Of a stretch of DNA of 60,074 bases, positions 1 through 7,851 are shown piece after piece. The stretch is taken from assembly GCA_046094825.1 (NCBI GenBank), contig JBJTIF010000006.1, positions 1 through 60,074 on the forward strand, read 5' to 3'. The stretch is from JBJTIF01 sp046094825 (lineage in GTDB: Bacteria > Actinomycetota > UBA4738 > HRBIN12). The notes beneath the pieces are model-generated. The model did no database searches and was not told where the DNA came from. It worked only from the letters and a program-made list of their open reading frames with translations. Position 1 is the stretch's first letter; every line of letters begins with the position of its first letter. The translations under genes were made by a program, and so were the position numbers.

Positions 1-535
1 CCGCGTACCGGAACGTCTGGTCGGTGTCGATGGTCGCCTCGACGGTGGCGACGGGTTCGCCGGCCTTCACGGCCGCGGTGAGCTTGTGGTCCGGGGCCTC
101 CTCGCCGGCGCCCTCACCGCCGGTGACGCCCCGGTAGAAGGTCGTCACGTACTGCTCGACGACGAGGCCGTCGTCGGCGGCGTCGCGCGACTCCACCTTC
201 ACGACGACGGTGGTGCCGTTCGGCTTCACGTGGACCCCGACGGCTGCGGCCCGGGACCGCAGCGTCATACCCGGGGTGATCGCGCGGTGGAAGCGCATGT
301 CCTGCTCGCCGTGCACGACGAACGCGAGGGCGTCGGGCGGGACGACGTCCATCATCGCGGTGCTCATGGTCCCCCACACCGGGACGACCGCGTAGACCGG
401 CGGTGCCTGCTCGCCGGCGAGGTGCGCAGGGATCGGGTCGTTCGTCGCCGCCGCGTAGGCGATCGTGCCGTCACGGTCGATCGTCGTCTCGACCGGATCG
501 GTCCAGCGGCCGAGGCTCTCGAGGCCGAACTGCAT
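1..535 (-). CDS. MaoC-like / FAS1-type dehydratase N-terminal domain protein (partial)
   Basis: The reading frame starts at ATG 535 and runs off the left edge, so about 178 N-terminal residues are visible. A strong ribosome site (GGAGGGAG) lies upstream of the ATG. The protein begins MQFGLESLGRW and contains PVYAVVPVWGT and a late segment VVEQYVTTFYRG, the layout of the hot-dog-fold N-terminal domain of MaoC-type (R)-specific enoyl hydratases and related acyl dehydratases. Such proteins act on acyl-CoA or acyl-ACP thioesters in the cytosol. The catalytic Asp/His pair usually lies in the second hot dog, which is outside the window, so the substrate cannot be named. The family call rests on overall pattern only. 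Confidence 0.6.
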   Translation of the reverse strand, partial: MQFGLESLGRWTDPVETTIDRDGTIAYAAATNDPIPAHLAGEQAPPVYAVVPVWGTMSTAMMDVVPPDALAFVVHGEQDMRFHRAITPGMTLRSRAAAVGVHVKPNGTTVVVKVESRDAADDGLVVEQYVTTFYRGVTGGEGAGEEAPDHKLTAAVKAGEPVATVEATIDTDQTFRYA

Positions 536-558
536 GTCGTCTCCCTCCGTCGGGTGCG

Positions 559-909
559 TCAGCGACGCGGGTCGGGGTGCACGTTCGTGCGGGCGGTCGG
601 CCGCGCCTCGAGCCGGGCCGGGTCGATCGGCTCCCCGGTCTCCTCGTCGATGCCGTAGGTGCCGGCCTCGATGCGGGCGATGGCCGTCTGGATCTCCGCG
701 AGCTCGGCCTCGAGGCTCTCGAGGATCGTGAGCTCCTTCTCCTTCTCGAAGAGTTCCGACCCTGCGTCGGCGGGGTGCTGGGACCGGGTCGAGAGCTCGG
801 CGTGCTCGCCCTCGACGGCGTCGGCCACCTCCTCCCGCAACTCGGCGATGAGACCCGAGACGCGATCGTTCTCGGCGTCGAGGCGGGCGCGGGCTGCTGC
901 TTCATCCAT
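559..909 (-). CDS. DksA/TraR-like protein lacking zinc-finger cysteines
   Basis: This 116-residue protein has a charged, probably coiled-coil N-terminal two thirds (about residues 1-75) followed by GTYGIDEETGEPIDPARLEA. That tail matches the DksA/TraR C-terminal motif, in which a Cys4 zinc finger normally sits at GxC..CG.PI. Here the cysteines are replaced by Asp and Thr and the protein has no cysteine at all. DksA-type proteins enter the RNA polymerase secondary channel and alter promoter use. Whether this zinc-less form does so is an inference. It lies 23 bp upstream of the MaoC-like gene on the same strand and could be cotranscribed with it. Confidence 0.75.
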   Translation of the reverse strand: MDEAAARARLDAENDRVSGLIAELREEVADAVEGEHAELSTRSQHPADAGSELFEKEKELTILESLEAELAEIQTAIARIEAGTYGIDEETGEPIDPARLEARPTARTNVHPDPRR

Positions 910-915
910 GGCATA

Positions 916-1563
916 TCAGGCTAGCGAGCCGTCGTCGTCGAGGCGATGCCGCAGCACCACCTCGAGGTCGTCGAGCGCGGCGAGCAGCACCTCGACCCGC
1001 GCCCCGAACGCATCGGTCGCAAGGAGGCGGTGCGCGTCGAGCGGTCCGATCGGCGTCCGCGCCGCCGCAGCCCAGACGGCCGCGACCGGGTCGTCGGGCA
1101 GCGTGGGGGCGAGTTCGACGTCGATGCCGGCGGCGACCGCCGCCGTGAGCACCCGATCGAGCGCGTCGGTGACGCGCCGACGGTCCCGTTCGCCCTCCGG
1201 ACCCGGATCGGGCTCGCTGAGGACCTCCACCACGGCGCTCGGGAAGGCCGTGTCGTCGCGCCATGCCTCGACCCGCAGACGGTGGACCCCGGTCGCGACG
1301 AGCGCGTACCGGCCGTCGGGGAAGCGGCTGGCCTCGACGATGCGGGCCAGGGTGCCCACGGCGAACCGGCGATCACCGCCGCCCACCTCCGACCCGCGCT
1401 CGATGAGCACGACACCGAACTCGCCGTCGCGCGCGAGGCAGTGCTCGACGAGGGCCCGGTACCGCGCCTCGAACACGTGGAGCGGCAGCATCGCCCCCGG
1501 CAGCAGCGCCGTGCCGAGCGGGAACATGGGGAGCCCCTCGATCAGTTCGCCCGGGCTCGCCAT
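916..1563 (-). CDS. Lon-type substrate-binding (LAN/PUA-like) domain protein
   Basis: The 215-residue protein starts MASPGELIEGLPMFPLG and contains LPLHVFEARYRALVEHCL and a GEFGVVLIERG strand. These are hallmarks of the N-terminal substrate-binding domain of Lon protease found as a stand-alone protein. There is no AAA+ or serine/lysine protease domain, so it is not Lon itself. Stand-alone copies are common in actinobacteria and their role is not settled. The ATG at 1563 overlaps the end of the upstream SirB1-type gene by 22 bp, so the two are probably translated from one message. Confidence 0.8.
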   Translation of the reverse strand: MASPGELIEGLPMFPLGTALLPGAMLPLHVFEARYRALVEHCLARDGEFGVVLIERGSEVGGGDRRFAVGTLARIVEASRFPDGRYALVATGVHRLRVEAWRDDTAFPSAVVEVLSEPDPGPEGERDRRRVTDALDRVLTAAVAAGIDVELAPTLPDDPVAAVWAAAARTPIGPLDAHRLLATDAFGARVEVLLAALDDLEVVLRHRLDDDGSLA

Positions 1564-2357
1564 CCGTCGGCCTCCGTCGTGACCGCCGCAGCCTCGTCGG
1601 CGGGGAGCGTGGCTGCGAGCGCGTCGAGCGCCCGGGCCGCCTCCGTGTAGCGACCGAACCCGCCGAGCACGTTCGCGCTCCGGCGCCGCTCGGGGCCGGG
1701 CAGGCCCGGGACGACCAGTCGCAGTCGGGCACTCCACACGCCCTCGGCGCTCCGGCGGGCGACGGCGCCCTGCTGGAGGTTGGTGAGCATCCGGGTGACG
1801 ATCTCCACGGGTCCGACCGGTGCGAGGAACGCCGGGTGCCACGGCGCGCCCGCACCGGCCACCGCGCGGAAGCGTGCGCGACACCCCTCCCCGTCGAGGC
1901 GATGCGGGCCGGTGAACGGGTCGAAGAACGCGTCCGGGTGGCGCGCGTCGCGTGCGAGGAAGTGCCCGGGCATCCCGATGCCGAGCACCGGCACGCCGAT
2001 GCGACGGCCGACCTCCATCATGACGACGACGAGGGTGATCGGGATCCCGAGGTGTCGGGCGAGCACGTCGTTCAGGTACGAGTTGCGGGGATCGTCGTAA
2101 CCCGCCGTGTTGCCGAGGAAGCGATCCCCCGCGAAGAGGTGCTCGGCGAGCGCCGCCGCGTCGATCCCCGCGACGTGCAGGTCCGGGTGCCGCGCGACCC
2201 GATCGAGGGCGACGAGTTGCTCGTCGATGTCGAGGCCCGGGTAGGCGTGCGCCGCGATCGCCATTGCGGCGACGTCGAGGCGCATCGCGTCGCCCCGCTC
2301 GACCTCCTCGATGAAGCGCAACGTCGCCGGTGCCGTCTCCCACTCCACGGTCCGCAC
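1542..2357 (-). CDS. SirB1-type transglutaminase-like protein
   Basis: This 271-residue cytosolic protein contains NSYLNDVLARHLGIPITL and later GIGMPGHFLAR and DAFFDPFTGP. These belong to the SirB1/YchA family, a transglutaminase-like fold with a tetratricopeptide-like C-terminus. The usual catalytic Cys is absent from the aligned segment, as in many family members, so enzymatic activity is doubtful. It is the first gene of a short minus-strand unit with the Lon-domain protein. It is divergent from fur with only 26 bp between the start codons. Confidence 0.8.
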   Translation of the reverse strand: MRTVEWETAPATLRFIEEVERGDAMRLDVAAMAIAAHAYPGLDIDEQLVALDRVARHPDLHVAGIDAAALAEHLFAGDRFLGNTAGYDDPRNSYLNDVLARHLGIPITLVVVMMEVGRRIGVPVLGIGMPGHFLARDARHPDAFFDPFTGPHRLDGEGCRARFRAVAGAGAPWHPAFLAPVGPVEIVTRMLTNLQQGAVARRSAEGVWSARLRLVVPGLPGPERRRSANVLGGFGRYTEAARALDALAATLPADEAAAVTTEADGWRARAN

Positions 2358-2371
2358 GGTAGTGGCACGCG

Positions 2372-2377
2372 TACACT
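2372..2377 (+). promoter_or_regulatory. -10 element (TACACT) for a leaderless fur message
   Basis: TACACT lies six bases before the GTG start of fur and there is no ribosome site between them. Initiation about seven bases after the hexamer would put the first transcribed base at or next to the GTG. No clear -35 box is seen. The same hexamer and spacing recur before ccdA. Confidence 0.45.
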
Positions 2378-2383
2378 CGCCGG

Positions 2384-2818
2384 GTGCCCACCGAGCCCCG
2401 CGACGCAGCCATCGCCCGCCTGCGCGCGGCCGGCCAGCGCGTCACGAAGGGCCGCGAAGCGCTCATCGAGGTCCTCGCCGGGACGGACCACCCGCTCACG
2501 CTGCCCGAGATCCTCGCGGTGCGACCAGCGCTGGCGCAGTCGAGCGCGTACCGCAACCTCACGGCGCTCGAGCAGGCCGACGTCGTCCGCCGGATCAGCG
2601 GCGCCGACGAGTTCGCGCGCTACGAGCTCGCCGAGGATCTCACCGAGCATCACCACCACATCATCTGCGGACGGTGCGGCCGGGTCGTCGACGTCGGCGC
2701 GCCCGCGGGTCTCGAGGCCGCCGTCGCGCGTGCGGTGCGGGAGATCGAGCGTGCGCACGGGTTCGCCGTGCGCCACCACCGGGTCGACCTCGTCGGCGTC
2801 TGCGCCGACTGCCGCTAG
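2384..2818 (+). CDS. fur: Fur/Zur-family metalloregulator
   Basis: The 144-residue protein has the winged-helix N-terminal domain (GQRVTKGREALIEVL and SSAYRNLTALEQADVV) and a C-terminal dimerisation and metal domain. A HHHH run at residues 89-92 and two CxxC pairs (Cys95/98 and Cys140/143) would bind regulatory and structural zinc. Family members repress metal-uptake genes when the metal is bound. A znuABC-type importer 4 kb away and a CopC-CopD gene next door make zinc or copper-linked control plausible, but the metal cannot be read from sequence. The GTG start is the only one that keeps the full helix 1. Its stop codon overlaps the copCD stop in a shared CTAG. Confidence 0.9.
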   Translation: MPTEPRDAAIARLRAAGQRVTKGREALIEVLAGTDHPLTLPEILAVRPALAQSSAYRNLTALEQADVVRRISGADEFARYELAEDLTEHHHHIICGRCGRVVDVGAPAGLEAAVARAVREIERAHGFAVRHHRVDLVGVCADCR

Positions 2819-4602
2819 CGGATCGTCACGGTCGCGGTCGCCGTCTCCTCGGTGATCGGATCGGTGAGGATCTTGAGGGTCATCCGCCAGTCGCCCGCCA
2901 CGGGGAGCGCGAGGCCGGACGAGAGGTAGTGGTCGACGCCCGCCCGACGGAGCGGCACGTCGATCGGGTCGATGCCCTCGGCGGGGAGTTCGAACTCGAC
3001 GCTCACGTTGAGGGCACCGGCGGTCCGGCCGGTGCGCTGCGAGAGCGTGAGGTGGACCTCGTTGGGGCCGACCCGGGCCGGGGTCACGACGACGTCGGCG
3101 AGGATCGGGCCGGCGTCGAGCGTCGCCGAGTACGGCGCGGCCCCGACCGCGCCCGAGGGTGCGGTGTCGACGAGGAGTGCCGTCACGCCGAGCACGACGG
3201 TGAGCAGCACGACCTCGACGACGACCGAGCGGAGCAGGCGGCGGCGTGCCGAGTCCGCCGGGAGGACGTACCGCAGCGCATCGACCCCGTCGTCGTTCGG
3301 CACGAGGGAGTGCCCACGTCGGCTCGGCACCGGTTCACCCGCCGCGATGCGCTCGGCCCGCTCGCGATCGGCCGCCTCGAGTTCCTCGGCGTCGAGCGCC
3401 CACCGCCGGTGGACCGCGTCCCGGGCGACCGTGGCGACGAGGAGCGCCACGAGCACGAGCCCGACCTTGATCGCCAGCAACCGGCCGTACTCCGTGTCGA
3501 GCACCCCGGCCAGACCTCCGAGCTCGCGCCACCCGCGCGACACGCCGGTGAGCACCACGGCGAGCACGGCGAGCGTCGCGACCCGCGACCAGGTCGGCAT
3601 CACCGCGAGGGCGTCCTCGGCATCGGCCCGGGTGACGAGGAGCACGAGGAGGGTGAGCCCACCGAGCCACACCCCCATCGCCAGGACGTGGAGCGTGTCA
3701 ACGAGGATCGCGACGCCGTTGAGCGGGCCGACCCCCGCGTGGCCGCCCAGGCCCGGCGTCGCCGCGATGCCGACGAGCGCGGCGAGCGTGAGCCCGGTCG
3801 ACCAGCCCGGGCGCGGCTCGCGCCGGACGGTGAGCAGCACGGGGAGGAGGGCCAGGACGAGCCCGACGCGCACGAGCAGCACCGCACCGAGGCGGGTGCC
3901 GGCGACGTCGACCCAGAGCGACGGTCGGAACGCGTCGGCGAGACCCAGCCCGCCCGCGTACGGACCCTGCACGAGGAACGACAGCAGGGTGCCCGCGAGC
4001 AGCACGCCCCACGCGGTCCACAGGACGCGCCGGACTCGATCGAGCGCGAGCGCGCTGCGCCAGACGAAGGTGGCGCCGACGAGCAGGCCGATGACGAGGG
4101 CCATCGCGGCGAACACCAGGAACCGCAGCACCGTGTAGGTCGCGTCGACCGCGCCGTCGGAGGTGCCGCCCGCGAGGTAGTCGCCGGCGATGCGGTCCGC
4201 TGCGGCGCCCGCCGTCGCCGCCCCGACCGAGAAGGTGAACGCACCCCGGACCGGGTGCGAGTCGCCGGAGAGCACGCGCCAGGTGACGACGTAGGTGCCG
4301 TCGTCGAGGTCGGGGAGGGTTGCACGCACGACCGACGGCCGCCCGGGCACGGTCGCCGGCTCCCCCGTGCGGACGGTCTCGCCCCCGGCGGCGATCACCC
4401 GCACCCCACCGAGACCGATCGAGACCTCCTCGGTGAACCGGAGCTCCACGGCGGGCGGGGAGGTCGGCACGATGGCGCCGGCGGACGGGGCGGTGGTCTC
4501 GAGCGCGGCGTGGGCGAACGCCGGACCCGCGCCGAGCGCGAGCGCGAGCGAAGCCATCGACGCGACTGCGGCGATCCGGCGGAACCGTCCCCTCACCCCC
4601 AT
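2815..4602 (-). CDS. copD: CopC-CopD fusion, copper resistance/uptake membrane protein
   Basis: The 595-residue protein begins with a signal peptide ending AFA before His31. It is followed by a CopC domain (HAALETTAPSAGAIVP, then GDSHPVRGAFTF near residue 125) whose N-terminal His and DxH form the usual Cu(II) site. The rest is a multi-helix CopD domain with a cytoplasmic loop rich in charged residues (around MAEELEAADRERAE-type sequence) and a C-terminal extracytoplasmic YtkA-like segment ending ETATATVTIR. Such fusions bind copper outside the membrane and move it inward, often for cytochrome oxidase assembly, which fits the oxidase genes of this window. It is convergent with fur and divergent from the unknown gene at 4663. 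Confidence 0.88.
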   Translation of the reverse strand: MGVRGRFRRIAAVASMASLALALGAGPAFAHAALETTAPSAGAIVPTSPPAVELRFTEEVSIGLGGVRVIAAGGETVRTGEPATVPGRPSVVRATLPDLDDGTYVVTWRVLSGDSHPVRGAFTFSVGAATAGAAADRIAGDYLAGGTSDGAVDATYTVLRFLVFAAMALVIGLLVGATFVWRSALALDRVRRVLWTAWGVLLAGTLLSFLVQGPYAGGLGLADAFRPSLWVDVAGTRLGAVLLVRVGLVLALLPVLLTVRREPRPGWSTGLTLAALVGIAATPGLGGHAGVGPLNGVAILVDTLHVLAMGVWLGGLTLLVLLVTRADAEDALAVMPTWSRVATLAVLAVVLTGVSRGWRELGGLAGVLDTEYGRLLAIKVGLVLVALLVATVARDAVHRRWALDAEELEAADRERAERIAAGEPVPSRRGHSLVPNDDGVDALRYVLPADSARRRLLRSVVVEVVLLTVVLGVTALLVDTAPSGAVGAAPYSATLDAGPILADVVVTPARVGPNEVHLTLSQRTGRTAGALNVSVEFELPAEGIDPIDVPLRRAGVDHYLSSGLALPVAGDWRMTLKILTDPITEETATATVTIR

Positions 4603-4662
4603 GAGCGGCCATTCTGCCCGCGCCGGGGAGTCGCCGATGGTCGCCGGTACGATCCGGACACT

Positions 4663-5721
4663 GTGGCCCGTTCCCCCCGCCGTCAATGCGCCCGCGGCAC
4701 GGCGGTGCGCCGCACCGCCGCCCTCGTCCTCGCGTGCGTTGCGTCGCTCGGTGTCGCCGCGGTGACCGCCGACCCGGCGGCCGCGCACGGGCTGGGTGCA
4801 CCGTCCCCGACCGATGAGGTCGTCACCGTCGACGGGCTCCGGCCGCCGGTACCCGGTGTGACCGTGCGCGTTGTCGACCTCGGGGCGCGCATCGAGCTCA
4901 CGAACCGCCGGACGTCGACGATCACCGTGCTCGGGTACGGGGGCGAGCCGTACCTGCGGATCGACCGGCGGGGCGTGTGGGAGAACCGTCGGTCGCCGGC
5001 CACGTTCCTCAACCGATCGGCCACCCCGGAGGGGACGCCACCGGCCGACCTCGACGCCGACGTGCCGCCCGAGTGGGAGCGCACCTCGACCTCGCCCACC
5101 GCTCGGTGGCACGACCACCGCGCCCACTGGATGGGTCGGGGCGCGGTGCGGGACGAACCGTGGGCGATCCCGTTACGGGTCGACGGGGCGGACGCGCGCA
5201 TCGTCGGGACCCTCGACACCCGGCCTGCTCCGTCGCCGCTGCCCTGGATCGGACTCGCCGCGGGGCTCGCGCTCACGCTCGGCCTGCTCGCCGGGACCCG
5301 CCGCTGGCCCACCGCGCTCGCCGTCGGCCTCGTGGTGGTGATCGTGAGCGAGGCCGTCCACACGGCGGGGGCCTGGGGAATCTCGTCGGCGGGACTCGGC
5401 GGACGCGCGTTCGGCGCCGCACCCTCGCTCATCGCCATCCTGCTCGCGGTCCTCGCGCTGATCCGCCTCCTGACGCATCGCGACCGCCCCGACGCCGCGA
5501 CCCCGTTCGTCCTGCTCGCCGGCCTCTTCATCGCGATCGCCGGCGGCGTCGCCGACCTCGGCTCGCTCACCCACGCCGTGGTGCCGAGCGATCTCGATCC
5601 GAGCGTGACCCGGCTCACGATCGCCGTCGCGCTCGGCGGCGGGATCGGGCTCGCGGTCGGCGCGGCGCGCCACCTCCGCCCGACCGTCGCAGCACCCGGT
5701 CCCGTTCCCGTGGGAGGCTGA
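4663..5721 (+). CDS. Predicted secreted/membrane protein of unknown function next to copCD
   Basis: The gene encodes 352 residues from a GTG start. The N-terminus looks like a signal peptide (TAALVLACVASLGVAAVTAD then PAAAHGLG). An extracytoplasmic part of about 150 residues follows, with an RTSTITVLGYGGEPYLRI segment and a PPEWERTSTSPTARWHDHRA stretch. About five or six hydrophobic helices from roughly residue 190 end the protein. I do not recognise a named family. Its divergent position beside CopC-CopD suggests a copper-related role, but that is inference. A TACGAT hexamer at 4648-4653 may serve as its -10 box, since no ribosome site precedes the GTG. Confidence 0.7.
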   Translation: MARSPRRQCARGTAVRRTAALVLACVASLGVAAVTADPAAAHGLGAPSPTDEVVTVDGLRPPVPGVTVRVVDLGARIELTNRRTSTITVLGYGGEPYLRIDRRGVWENRRSPATFLNRSATPEGTPPADLDADVPPEWERTSTSPTARWHDHRAHWMGRGAVRDEPWAIPLRVDGADARIVGTLDTRPAPSPLPWIGLAAGLALTLGLLAGTRRWPTALAVGLVVVIVSEAVHTAGAWGISSAGLGGRAFGAAPSLIAILLAVLALIRLLTHRDRPDAATPFVLLAGLFIAIAGGVADLGSLTHAVVPSDLDPSVTRLTIAVALGGGIGLAVGAARHLRPTVAAPGPVPVGG

Positions 5722-5727
5722 CCCACC

Positions 5728-6150
5728 GTGGCCACCATCTTCACCCGCATCATCGAGGGCGAGCTCCCCGGTCGGTTCGTGTGGCGGGACGACCGGTGCG
5801 TCGTGTTCCTCTCGATCAATCCGTTGCGGACGGGTCACGCGCTCGTCGTCCCGCGCGCCGAGGTCGACCACTGGGTCGATCTCGACCCCGCGACGAACGC
5901 GCACCTGATGGCGGTCGCCCAGGAGATCGCCCGCGCCCAGATGGACGCCTTCGCGCCGGCCCGCGTCGGCCTCATGATCGCCGGGCTCGAGGTGCCCCAC
6001 GTGCACCTGCACGTCGTGCCCATAGACGGCGTGCACGACCTCGACTTCGACAACGCCGAGCGCGAACCCGATCCCGCCGCACTGGATGCGGCGGCCGCGG
6101 CCATCCGCGACGCGCTGGCGGCCCGCGGCGCCCGCGGCGTCAGCGACTAG
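5728..6150 (+). CDS. HIT-family nucleotide hydrolase/transferase
   Basis: The 140-residue protein has the HIT pattern: IFTRIIEGELPGRFVW near the start, NPLRTGHALVVPR in the middle and the histidine triad HVHLHVVP at residues 91-98. Family members split or transfer nucleotidyl groups through the middle His. The exact substrate (AMP conjugates, Ap4A or other) is not set by sequence. It follows the unknown membrane gene by 6 bp and probably shares its transcript. Its TAG stop overlaps that of znuA in a shared CTAG, the same tail-to-tail arrangement as fur/copCD. Confidence 0.9.
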   Translation: MATIFTRIIEGELPGRFVWRDDRCVVFLSINPLRTGHALVVPRAEVDHWVDLDPATNAHLMAVAQEIARAQMDAFAPARVGLMIAGLEVPHVHLHVVPIDGVHDLDFDNAEREPDPAALDAAAAAIRDALAARGARGVSD

Positions 6151-7043
6151 TCACACCCGAGCGCCTCCCGCAGGCGCGTGAGGTTCCGCCGCATGAGGGA
6201 CTCGTAGTCCGCACCCGCCCGGCGCTGGGCCGGGGTCAACGACTCGATGGTGCTGAGGACCTCGGTGCGGACGCCGGCGTCCCGGGCGAGCACCTCGGCC
6301 ACGCGCGGGGACACCAACTCCTCGGTGAACACGGTCGTGATCCCCTCGGCGCGGACGAGCCGGGCCAGCGACGCGAGCCGACGCGGCTCCGGCTCCTCCT
6401 CCGGGGACAGCCCGGCGATCGATTCGACGCGCAGGTCGTAGCGCGCCGCAAGGCGTCCGAACGCGTCGTGGGCCGTGACGAGCGTGCGTCGATCGCACTG
6501 GGCGAGGCCGACGCGGTACTCGGCATCGAGCGAGCGCAGGCGGTCGAGCGCGCGCCGCGAACCCCGGCGGACCGAGGCCGCGTCGACACCGTCCACGTCG
6601 AGGAGCGCGTCACGGGTCGCCCGCACCACCGCACCCATCGTCACGGGATCGAGCCAGACGTGCGGATCGTCGCCCTCGATGCCCGGCACCTCGACCGCGA
6701 CGAGCGTCGGACCGTCACGTCGAGCCGCGGCATACTCGAGCGCGGGCTGGAACGCGCCGCCGGCGACGACCCCGAGGTCGGCGTCGAGCAGGGCGTCGGC
6801 GACGTCCGCGGTGACCTCGAGATCGTGCGGTTCGGTGCCCGGCGGCGTGAGGTCGTCGACGCGCACCGCGCCACCCCCGACCCAGCGGGCCGCCTCGGCG
6901 AAGGGGTAGGCCGCAGCGGCCACCCGGACGCCGTCGGCATCGGGCGAGGACGACCCCGGGGAGCAGGCCCCGAGCAGGCCGACGGCGATCGCCGCGGCGA
7001 GGGCGGCGGCGAGGACACGATCGCGGTGCTGGGCATTCCACAT
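6147..7043 (-). CDS. znuA: Metal ABC transporter substrate-binding lipoprotein (ZnuA-like)
   Basis: From ATG 7043 the product is 298 residues with a signal peptide and lipobox (GLLGACSPG). Cluster A-I features include EPHDLEVTADVADALL, DDPHVWLDPVTMG, LVTAHDAFGRLA and ITTVFTEELVSPRVAEVL, which together supply the His, His, His and Glu/Asp metal ligands. There is no His-rich loop, so zinc versus manganese is uncertain; zinc is favoured by the neighbours. An upstream in-frame GTG at 7061 is less likely because the -10 hexamer TAAGAT (7057-7052) lies between it and the ATG, which points to a leaderless message from ATG 7043. The importer genes znuC and znuB are divergent. Confidence 0.88.
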   Translation of the reverse strand: MWNAQHRDRVLAAALAAAIAVGLLGACSPGSSSPDADGVRVAAAAYPFAEAARWVGGGAVRVDDLTPPGTEPHDLEVTADVADALLDADLGVVAGGAFQPALEYAAARRDGPTLVAVEVPGIEGDDPHVWLDPVTMGAVVRATRDALLDVDGVDAASVRRGSRRALDRLRSLDAEYRVGLAQCDRRTLVTAHDAFGRLAARYDLRVESIAGLSPEEEPEPRRLASLARLVRAEGITTVFTEELVSPRVAEVLARDAGVRTEVLSTIESLTPAQRRAGADYESLMRRNLTRLREALGCD

Positions 7044-7101
7044 GGGAATGGATCTTAACACGGACCATCGGTAAGATGGGAACGAGTCTCAGGAGGACCC
7101 C
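7044..7101. promoter_or_regulatory. Divergent znuA / znuCB promoter with mirrored -10 boxes
   Basis: The hexamer TAAGAT occurs on the minus strand at 7057-7052 and on the plus strand at 7072-7077, facing outward with 14 bp between. On the minus strand it is eight bases from the znuA ATG. On the plus strand it gives a short leader ending with AGGAGG (7091-7096). ATGGGAA occurs as a direct repeat at 7042-7048 and 7076-7082. A regulator bound in the 14 bp gap could silence both genes; Fur/Zur at 2384 is the obvious candidate. No textbook Zur palindrome is seen. Confidence 0.5.
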
Positions 7102-7851
7102 ATCCCCGATCCGCTCCTCTCTGCCACCGACGTGTCCCTCGGCTTCGGGCACGGCCCGATCCTCGACCGGGTCTCGGCCCGGGTCGACCGGGGTGAGTTC
7201 GTCGCGCTCGTCGGCCCGAACGGCAGCGGGAAGTCCACCCTGCTTCGGGTGCTGCTCGGCCTGCTCACCCCCGACGCCGGCGAGGTCTCGCTGCTCGGGG
7301 ACCGGCCCGGCTCCCTCGCCGACCCGGCCCGGCTCGGGTACGTGCCCCAACGCGGGCGGTTCGCACCGGACCTGCCCGCGACGGTCGCCGAGGTCGTCGC
7401 GACCGGTCGGCTGCGCCGCCGCGGCTGGTGGCGCGCACCCCGGGCCGCCGACCGCGCCGCGATCGACCACGCGATCGACGCCGTCGCGCTCGGACCCTGG
7501 CGGGATCGGCGGGTCGGCGAGCTCTCGGGTGGTCAGCAGCAGCGGGTGATGATCGCCAAGGCACTCGCGAGCGATCCGGAACTCCTCGTGCTCGACGAGC
7601 CGGTCGCCGGGGTCGACGCGGAGTCCCAGCGGCTCTTCCGCGACTCCCTCGTGCACCTCATCGAGGCGCACGACGGTGCGGTGCTGCTCGTCTCCCACGA
7701 ACTCGGCGCGGTGGCCGACGACCTCGACCGGGTGATCGTGCTCAAGCACCACGTGGTGTTCGACGGTCCGCCCCAGGAACTGCGGTCCCGCGGCGTCAGC
7801 CTCGGGGTCCATGCCGACGACCTCCCGCTCTGGCTCGAGGGTCTCGACTGA
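7102..7851 (+). CDS. znuC: Metal ABC transporter ATPase (ZnuC-like), probable ATC start
   Basis: The ATPase shows Walker A GPNGSGKST, the signature LSGGQQQR, Walker B LLVLDEPVAGVD and a switch His in VSHEL. The first conventional start, GTG 7132, would cut into the first beta strand (LLSATDVSLGFGHG) and has no ribosome site. AGGAGG at 7091-7096 is placed five bases before an ATC at 7102, which opens the same frame as IPDPLLSATDVSL, so I set the start there (249 residues). An ATG-to-ATC sequence error is the alternative. It is the cytosolic motor for ZnuB, whose ATG overlaps its TGA stop by one base. Confidence 0.85.
   Translation: MPDPLLSATDVSLGFGHGPILDRVSARVDRGEFVALVGPNGSGKSTLLRVLLGLLTPDAGEVSLLGDRPGSLADPARLGYVPQRGRFAPDLPATVAEVVATGRLRRRGWWRAPRAADRAAIDHAIDAVALGPWRDRRVGELSGGQQQRVMIAKALASDPELLVLDEPVAGVDAESQRLFRDSLVHLIEAHDGAVLLVSHELGAVADDLDRVIVLKHHVVFDGPPQELRSRGVSLGVHADDLPLWLEGLD

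Noticed and set aside
7044..7061. GTG 7061 as start of znuA
   Set aside because: The -10 hexamer lies inside that extension, and the ATG at 7043 begins a normal lipoprotein signal.
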